From Ashinkailepas kermadecensis (taxonomy: Eukaryota; Arthropoda; Thecostraca; Neolepadidae), in the NCBI GenBank assembly GCA_034440615.1, contig JAOTOM010005049.1, positions 124,001-188,000 on the forward strand: a stretch of 64,000 nucleotides of DNA, written 5' to 3'. Shown here in pieces: positions 57,150 through 64,000 of this stretch (positions are counted from its first letter, which is position 1; every line of letters begins with the position of its first letter). Position numbers and translations under genes: made by a program. A model generated the notes under the pieces. The model was not told the origin of the DNA, searched no databases, and worked only from the letters and a program-made list of their open reading frames with translations.

Positions 57150-59505
57150 TAGCCGGTGTTGTGTTGGCCATCTCGGTGTTGTGTTGGTCGGCACGGTGCT
57201 ATGTTGGCCGGTTCGATGTTGTGTTGGTGGGCTCGGTGTTATGTTGGCCGGCTCGGTGCTGTGTTGGTAGGCTCGGTGTTGTGTTGGCAGGCTGGCTGCT
57301 GTGTTGGCAGGCTGGCTGCTGTGTTGGCCGGCTCGGTGCTGTGTTGGCAGGCTGGCTGCTGTGTTGGCCGGCTTGGTGTTGTGTTGTGTTGGCAGGCTGG
57401 CTGCTGTGTTGGCCGGCTCGGTGTTGTGTTGGCAGGCTGGCTGCTGTGTTGGCAGGCTGGCTGCTGTGTTGGTCGGCTCGGTGCTGTGCTGGTCGGCTCG
57501 GTGCTGTGCTGGTCGGCTCGGTGCTGTGTTGGCAGGCTGGGTGCTGTGTTGGCCGGCTGGGTGCTGTGTTGGTAGGCTCGGTGCTGTGTTGGCCGGCTCG
57601 GTGCTGTGTTGGTAGGCTCGGTGCTGTGTTGGCCGGCTGGGTGCTGTGTTGGCCGGCTCGGTGCTGTGTTGGCAGGCTGGCTGCTGTGTTGGCCGGCTCG
57701 GTGTTGTGTTGGCAGGCTGGCTGCTGTGTTGGTAGGCTCGGTGCTGTGTTGGTGGGCTCGGTGTTATGTTGGTCGGGTCGGTGCTGTGTTGGTCGTCCCG
57801 GTGCTGTGTTGGCCGGTTCGATGTTATGTTGGTCGCCTTGTTGTTGTGTTGGTCGGTTGTGTGCTGTGTTGGTCGGCTCGGTGCTGTGTTGGCCGGCTCG
57901 GTGCTGTGTTGGCCGGCTCGGTGCTGTGTTGGCCGGCTCGGTGCTGTGTTGGCCGGCTCGGTGCTGTGTTGGCAGGCTGGCTGCTGTGTTGGCCGGCTCG
58001 GTGTTGTGTTGGCAGGCTGGCTGCTGTGTTGGTAGGCTCGGTGCTGTGTTGGCAGGCTGGCTGCTGTGTTGGCCGGCTGGCTGCTGTGTTGGTAGGCTCG
58101 GTGCTGTGTTGGCAGGCTGGCTGCTGTGTTGGTAGGCTCGGTGCTGTGTTGGTAGGCTCGGTGCTGTGTTGGCCGGCTCGGTGCTGTGTTGGCAGGCTCG
58201 GTGCTGTGTTGGCAGGCTGGCTGCTGTGTTGGTAGGCTCGGTGCTGTGTTGGTAGGCTCGGTGCTGTGTTGGTAGGCTCGGTGCTGTGTTGGTAGGCTCG
58301 GTGCTGTGTTGGCCGGCTCGGTGTTGTGTTGGCAGGCTGGCTGCTGTGTTGGTAGGCTCGGTGCTGTGTTGGCAGGCTGGGTGCTGTGTTGGCCGGCTCG
58401 GTGCTGTGTTGGCCGGCTCGGTGTTGTGTTGGCAGGCTGGCTGCTGTGTTGGTAGGCTCGGTGCTGTGTTGGCAGGCTGGCTGCTGTGTTGGCCGGCTCG
58501 GTGTTGTGTTGGCAGGCTGGCTGCTGTGTTGGTAGGCTGGGTGCTGTGTTGGCCGGCTCGGTGTTGTGTTGGCAGGCTGGCTGCTGTGTTGGTAGGCTCG
58601 GTGCTGTGTTGGCAGGCTGGCTGCTGTGTTGGTAGGCTCGGTGCTGTGTTGGCAGGCTGGCTGCTGTGTTGGTCGGCTCGGTGCTGTGTTGGCAGGCTGG
58701 CTGCTGTGTTGGCCGGCTCGGTGTTGTGTTGGCAGGCTGGCTGCTGTGTTGGTAGGCTCGGTGCTGTGTTGGCAGGCTGGCTGCTGTGTTGGCCGGCTCG
58801 GTGTTTTTGGCAGGCTGGCTGCTGTGTTGGCCGGCTCGGTGCTGTGTTGGCAGGCTGGCTGCTGTGTTGGCCGGCTCGGTGTTGTGTTGGCAGGCTGGCT
58901 GCTGTGTTGGTAGGCTGGGTGCTGTGTTGGCCGGCTCGGTGTTGTGTTGGCAGGCTGGCTGCTGTGTTGGTAGGCTCGGTGCTGTGTTGGCAGGCTGGCT
59001 GCTGTGTTGGCCGGCTCGGTGCTGTGTTGGCAGGCTCGGCTGCTGTGTTGGCAGGCTGGCTGCTGTGTTGGTAGGCTCGGTGCTGTGTTGGCAGGCTGGC
59101 TGCTGTGTTGGTAGGCTCGGTGCTGTGTTGGTCGGCACGGTGCTGTGTTGGCCGGCTCGGTGCTGTGTTGGCCGGCTCGGTGTTGTGTTGGCAGGCTGGC
59201 TGCTGTGTTGGTAGGCTCGGTGCTGTGTTGGCAGGCTGGCTGCTGTGTTGGTAGGCTCGGTGCTGTGTTGGCCGGCTCGGTGCTGTGTTGGTAGGCTCGG
59301 TGCTGTGTTGGCAGGCTGGCTGCTGTGTTGGCCGGCTCGGTGCTGTGTTGGCAGGCTGGCTGCTGTGTTGGCCGGCTCGGTGCTGTGTTGGCAGGCTGGC
59401 TGCTGTGTTGGCCGGCTCGGTGCTGTGTTGGCAGGCTGGCTGCTGTGTTGGCCGGCTCGGTGCTGTGTTGGCAGGCTGGCTGCTGTGTTGGCCGGCTCGG
59501 TACTC
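57150..59505. repeat. 20-bp minisatellite, about 118 copies
   Basis: The largest array in the window. Two main unit types alternate: GGCTCGGTGCTGTGTTGGCC and GGCTGGCTGCTGTGTTGGCA, with GGTAGGCTCG and GGTCGG variants. The CA-type pair forms a 40-bp higher-order unit, especially after 59,290. The 20-bp phase is broken by a 5-bp insertion near 57,385, a deletion near 58,803 and a one-base insertion near 59,037. The unit lacks stops in most frames, so open frames up to 779 codons (minus) and 324 codons (plus) result. Confidence 0.98.
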
Positions 59506-59509
59506 CGGG

Positions 59510-59915
59510 AACAGAGGCCCGCTGTAGTTCCGAGCCATGTTTCCGTGTCCGCGCGTAATGTTCTGTGCGTGAATTCAGGATCCGAAACAAACTAGATGCA
59601 CGATAAGTCCTTCTTTTCAGGAATTATTTTCGCTAATCCTCTTTCCCAGCGCCGTCCCGGATTTGAACCTGCTGTTCTGATAAGTCCAACAATGTACCAA
59701 GCTTTTTCAAGCTAATTTGGAATATGTGGTACATCTCAGGACTTCAGTAGCATTCCGCTTGGCTTCTGCCGTTTAACGACATCTTTATTTCCTGAAACGT
59801 CTGGCACTGTTTAAGCATTCCGTAGACAGCATTGTAGTGCACAGTGTGACGAGATTTCCAACATTTCAAACCGTGAACCATGCCGCTGCTTACATGCCCC
59901 TCCCCGTCAGTTCCG
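59510..59915. other. Unique DNA with possible tRNA-like remnant
   Basis: Read on the minus strand, GGTTCAAATCC at about 59,661-59,671 fits a pol III B box. The upstream arms do not fold convincingly. Otherwise nothing is recognised. Confidence 0.35.
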
Positions 59916-59919
59916 CGTG

Positions 59920-60880
59920 GTGCGACACCCCAGGCCAGATATAGCGGCTGAGCGTCTGCGCCGCCGGCCGGGGTTTATAGCGGCACGCAGCCTAGTTATG
60001 TGAAACGGCCAGTTCATCAGACGGCCCGGACACAGGAGGGGCACACATTGCTCCTATCATCCGCAGCCATCTTCTCCGGCCGCAAATGTGCCATGTCGGC
60101 GCGCCCGCGGCTTTGATCTGAGTCGTTTCCGACTGAACCGCGACTAATTTATGTGACTGTCCAGATGTCATAGGATTTGTGCCCTCCACATGATAAACAG
60201 AGATCACAGGGCGCGCCGGGTGACGTCGAGTTAAAAATGGCTCGCCGCAGACGGCGCCTGCCGGCCCGATGCCACCGGCAGGCATCGACATCGACGATGG
60301 CGGGAGATGGCTCGTCGCGGCCGACGCCGGCGCGGGCGTCGGCCGCGACGTCGCCGACGCCGCTGTCAAATCCGGGCTGGGGTCTGCTGCGGGCGGCAAT
60401 GTGGGCCGCAGCAGCCGACGGTTTGGTGTCGCGGTCGAACGGTGCCGCGTCCGCCGGGACGACGGTGTCGCGAACGAGGTGACGACGGTGGACAGCCGGC
60501 GCGGCGGGGGAGAGCCGGGAGCCGGGGCCGCGTCGTCCGCGTCGGCCCAGACAACGGCCAGCAGCGGCTCCCATCACATTAATCGAGGCTGATGTTGTGG
60601 TTGGCGCCGGCGGCGTGCCGGCCGCCGCCGGTCGGCCACACGTCTCCCGCGACAATATGGCCCGTCTGGCAGGCCCGTCGGCGCGCGCTGACACTTCAAT
60701 CTGCATGACTCGTCACTGGCCACGGGTGACGCGCGGCGTCATCGGCTCCGGCGTGACGTCACGTCACCAGCTGGCGAGTCGCCACGCCCGCGACTCGTTC
60801 GCGCGCCGTTCGGCGCCTGGCGGTCGGCGGCCGGCCGCCGCGCTGCTTCCGAATCCGCTCCCCTACGCCTGTCGCCCTCG
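59920..60880. promoter_or_regulatory. CpG-rich region with CRE site
   Basis: CpG-dense, with TGACGTCA near 60,754 and GGTGACGTCGAG near 60,220. Arg/Ala-rich open frames occur in all phases. It could be regulatory, but no exon is supported. Confidence 0.35.
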
Positions 60881-60884
60881 TCTC

Positions 60885-61315
60885 GGCTCCCCCGTGCCTG
60901 CCGACTCCGTCCCGGCTCCCCTGCGCCTGCCACCCTCGTCCCGGCTCCCGTGCGTCTGCCGACTCCGTCCCGGCTCCCCTGCGCCTGCCACCCTCGTCCC
61001 GGCTCCCGTGCGTCTGCCGACTCCGTCCCGGCTCCCCTGCGCCTGCCACCCTCGTCCCGGCTCCCGTGCGTCTGCCGACTCCGTCCCGGCTCCCCTGCGC
61101 CTGCCACCCTCGTCCTGGCTCCCGTGCGTCTGCCGACTCTGTCCCGGCTCCCCTGCGCCTGCCACCCTCGCCCCGTCTCCCGTGCGTCTGCCGACTCCGT
61201 CCCGGCTCCCCTGCGCCTGCCACCCTCGTCCCGGCTCCCGTGCGTCTGCCGACTCCGTCCCGGCTCCTCTGCGCCTGCCACCCTCGTCCCGGCTCCTCTT
61301 CCGCCCCCGTCCCGG
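60885..61315. repeat. 58-bp minisatellite, about 7 copies
   Basis: Built from two related 29-bp halves: CCCGGCTCCCCTGCGCCTGC plus CACCCTCGT, and CCCGGCTCCCGTGCGTCTGC plus CGACTCCGT. It is very homogeneous. Confidence 0.98.
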
Positions 61316-61364
61316 CTCGTCTCGTGTCTGTGCCGATTTCACATGGCCGGCCAGCAGTCACGCA

Positions 61365-61508
61365 CCTTACAGCCCAAGTAGCTAAGTATCCACGCTCCCT
61401 ACAGCCCAAGTAGCCAGCGGTCGCTCGCCCTGCAGCCCAAGTAGCCAGCGGTCGCTCGCCCTGCAGCTCAAATAGCCAGTGGCTACGTACCCTACAGCCC
61501 AGGTAGCC
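61365..61508. repeat. 31-bp repeat, 4-5 copies
   Basis: The unit contains CTACAGCCCAAGTAGCCAGC and GGTCGCTCGCC. Confidence 0.9.
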
Positions 61509-61655
61509 GGTGGCCACGCGCCCAAGGAGGGCATTACTGCCCAAGGAGCCATCGCTCGGGCGCTGGCTGGCCGCGCCGATCAGACCGACACGCCTCCGGC
61601 CAGCCTATCGGTCGCCTCTCGACCCGTTCGACGGTGTTGCAGACCGCTCGACGCG

Positions 61656-61965
61656 CCGTGAGGCGGGCCGTGAGGCGGGCCGTGAGGCGGGCCGTGAGGC
61701 GGGCCGTGAGGCGGGCCGTGAGGCGGGCCGTGAGGCGGGCCGTGAGGCGGGCCGTGAGGCGGGCCGTGAGGCGGGCCGTGAGGCGGGCCGTGAGGCGGGC
61801 CGTGAGGAGGGCCGTGAGGCGGGCCGTGAGGCGGGCCGTGAGGCGGGCCGTGAGGCGGGCCGTGAGGCGGGCCGTGAGGCGGGCCGTGAGGCGGGCCGTG
61901 AGGCGGGCCGTGAGGCGGGCCGTGAGGCGGGCCGTGAGACGCATCGTGAGACGCGTCGTGAGGCG
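61656..61965. repeat. 12-bp repeat, about 26 copies
   Basis: An almost perfect run of GGGCCGTGAGGC with one GAGGAGG variant near 61,806 and diverged units at the right end. Confidence 0.98.
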
Positions 61966-62039
61966 GGCCGCTGTTCTCACGGCTATTCCGTGGCAGCTCG
62001 CCGGTACTGCCGCCGTCAGACAGCACTAATTATGGAGCG

Positions 62040-62720
62040 GACATCTGGGAGAAATTAGAGTGATTACCGACTCACGTGAGCGGGTTTGATGCCTGCCGGC
62101 CGGCACGGCTTCCCCACCGAGCGCGCTCCCATCACGCCCCGACATGTGAGCCAGACTCATTGAATGGCAAACTTTTCCGACATTCTCTTCGCTAATCCGT
62201 TCGCCGGTCTCGCGCAAAGGCCCCAACAGGTGTACCCGCTAGGCAAATAGCGTCGGCGTCTTTCTCAGGTGGTCGGGTTTCAGTCGCAGCTCACGGCATG
62301 CATTCAGCGAGCGAGCGCCTTTCATCGGGTCCTGATGAAGCGCGTCTTCAGTTTTACCGCCAGTTGTCGATATTACCCTCAGCATCAACGGGGTGCTGCT
62401 CATGCATATTCATCGCGTCTCGACTGCCGGGCGCGCCGCCCCTATGGCCTCCTTCCGTCGCTGTCACCCTCGCGTCAGGGAGGCATTTTTGTGCGGCTCC
62501 CCTCGGTGGCCCGTCTCGGCGCGACGGCGGCGACGGACGACGATTTTTAAACCGATAATTATTATTAATCAGTCCGGCGGCCCGACATAACGAGACCGGC
62601 GCAGCGGCAGGCGGCGGGCCCGCCGATTAATGGCGGGATTACCTACGGCGCGGAACGCGGCGACGAGGGAGGCGAGGCGCCGCCAGCCACGGCCGCTCGA
62701 CGCGTCGGTGATGGGCTGGA
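62040..62720. promoter_or_regulatory. CpG-rich region with POU and homeodomain-like sites
   Basis: Contains CATGCATATTCAT (62,402-62,414), an octamer/POU-like word. CAACAGGTGT and CTCAGGTGG E-boxes lie near 62,225 and 62,263. An AT-rich run, GATAATTATTATTAATC (about 62,553-62,569), and GATTAATGGCGGG (about 62,623) are followed by CpG-dense DNA. This mix resembles an animal enhancer or promoter. No exon is supported. Confidence 0.4.
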
Positions 62721-62734
62721 TCACGGCAGTGGCC

Positions 62735-63200
62735 AGGGGCGGTGTCAGGTACCAGAGCGGTCAGGAGCGGTCAGGCACCACAGCGGTCAGGGGCGACGTC
62801 AGGTACCAGAGCGGTCCGGGCAGCATCAGGTACCAGGGCGGTCAGAGACGGCGTCAGGTACCAGAGCGGTCAGGTGCGGCGTCAGGTACCACAATGGACA
62901 GGAGCGGTGTCAGGTACCACAGGGGTCAGGGGCGCCGTCAGGTACCACAGCGGTCAGAGACGGCGTCAGGTACTAAAGCGGTCCGGGGCGACGTCAGGTA
63001 CCAGAGCGGACAGAGGCGGCGTCTGGTACCAGAGCGGTCAGGGGCGGTGTTAGGTACCACAGCGGTCAGAGGCGGCGTCAGGTACCACAGCGGTCAGGGG
63101 CGATGTTAGATACCAGAGCGGTCAGAGGCGATGTTAGGTACCAGAGCGGTCAGAGGAGATGTTAGGTACCACAGCGGTCAGAGGTAGAGTCAGATAGCAG
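62735..63200. repeat. 28-bp minisatellite, about 17 copies
   Basis: The unit contains GCGGTCAGGGGCGGCGTCAG and GTACCACA. The right half drifts to GATGTTAGGTACC forms. Confidence 0.95.
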
Positions 63201-63354
63201 AGCGATCATGCTGAAGTGTAAGTTTCATGAATATCTCAACAACGATTGTTGATGTATACTTTTAGATATGATTTATTAGATCATCTTGCTGTTTCGCTTC
63301 TGCTGGCGTCCATGACTATGCCATTAATGATGCATGTAGCTGTGACCTGGTGGT

Positions 63355-63422
63355 GATCTCTGCTTGGTCATTTGGTTGGATCTCTGCTTGGTCATTTGGT
63401 TGGATCTCTGCTTGGTCATGAC
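63355..63422. repeat. 24-bp repeat, 3 copies
   Basis: The unit is GATCTCTGCTTGGTCATTTG plus GTTG. Confidence 0.9.
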
Positions 63423-63429
63423 CCGGGTT

Positions 63430-64000
63430 ACCAGTTAGCTTTACAACTGATGTCGGATCGCCAGCTGCCGGTGTTGTTCATGGAGTAACTTACATGGAGG
63501 AAGTCGCGGTGTAGTTAATGACGGGGCACATGGGATGCATTTTGAACTTGAAAAATAACTGTGTGAACTTATTAATGACCTCTGTGGGTCAATGAAATCA
63601 ATGTCCAGAAATAAGCCGTGACGTGGATATGCGACACAGTTTTGAGCATATTTTACGAGAAAATGAGTGATATCGTCGAGCCGGTGATAAGCTTGAGGCG
63701 AATATCGAACTCCACGAATGTCTACGCTCATGTCAGTGGGTTAGGATTTATAAACAACTCATTGCCAATGATGACGGGATGCCAGTGGACCATCCAGAGT
63801 CATCCTGCCCTTTGAGCTGGTCAGAACCACCCCACATTCTCTCCTGCCTAGGTATCCATGCAGCTTTCTGGACATGTATATGATGGATGCTGATTTAAAT
63901 TCGTTGAGCTGGTCCAATGAGGTGTTCGTGCCATTTTCTTGTACAGCAACACCCAGCATTATAGCAACATTACAATTGAAGAATATTGAGGGCTCATGCC
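63430..64000 (-). other. Unassigned minus-strand open frames at window edge
   Basis: Two minus-strand frames (63,759-63,959 and 63,441-63,731) have non-repetitive, protein-like composition, for example SVDIRGVRYSPQAYHRLDDI and LGRRECGVVLTSSKGRMTLD. Stops separate them. They could be decayed exons of a mobile element or gene that continues past the window. I recognise no family. Confidence 0.25.

Noticed and set aside
57199..59538. 779-codon minus-strand open frame (Thr/Asn/Pro/Gln-rich, mucin-like)
   Set aside because: It is the stop-free reading of a 20-bp tandem array. Equally long frames exist in other phases and on the other strand.
59640..59700. tRNA gene on the minus strand near GGTTCAAATCC
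   Set aside because: Only the B-box-like word is convincing. D, anticodon and acceptor stems do not form.

Overview
This window looks like gene-poor nuclear DNA from an invertebrate animal. There are no operons and no bacterial gene density. CpG-rich islands sit in AT-rich DNA. Eukaryotic mobile elements are present: hAT-type elements with 8-bp target duplications, a Penelope-type hammerhead motif, a tRNA-headed SINE and a RAG1-like transposase relic. One short exon is followed by a canonical GT splice donor. An arthropod or crustacean is my best guess, but nothing in the sequence proves it.

The dominant content is tandem repeats. I mark more than 40 unrelated arrays, with units from 2 to about 92 bp. 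By adding their coordinates they fill roughly a quarter of the window. The largest is a 2.35-kb array of a 20-bp unit (57,150-59,505), which ends a nearly continuous 4.8-kb repeat block beginning at 54,715. Most long open frames here are stop-free readings of these arrays and I do not call them genes.

Layout. 1-9,100: AT-rich unique DNA, a 38-bp array, a CCAAT-rich CpG island (3,880-4,520) and a hAT-like terminus leading into 41-bp degenerate repeats. 9,110-10,045: a 25-bp array carrying two copies of a tRNA-derived SINE in a 388-bp duplication. 11,200-11,470: a CpG island with five CACGTG boxes. 12,200-19,400: many arrays, plus a 159-bp duplication whose edge lies at a perfect inverted repeat. 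22,779-23,965 and 28,353-29,488: two inverted copies of one composite hAT-type element, each with a perfect 8-bp target duplication. 24,440-25,550: a CpG island with the best candidate first coding exon (25,385-25,468). 30,775-41,000: arrays, a CRE-rich CpG island and a 24-bp palindrome. 41,157-42,798, minus strand: a broken RAG1-like DDE transposase. About 47,004-47,040, minus strand: a hammerhead ribozyme candidate of Penelope type. 44,500-50,600 and 59,900-62,720: CpG-rich regulatory-looking DNA between arrays.

The most noteworthy items are the RAG1-like relic, which keeps two aspartates at RAG1-like spacing plus a CxxC, the paired hAT insertions, the hammerhead motif and the E-box cluster. 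No complete, intact host gene can be supported from the sequence alone.
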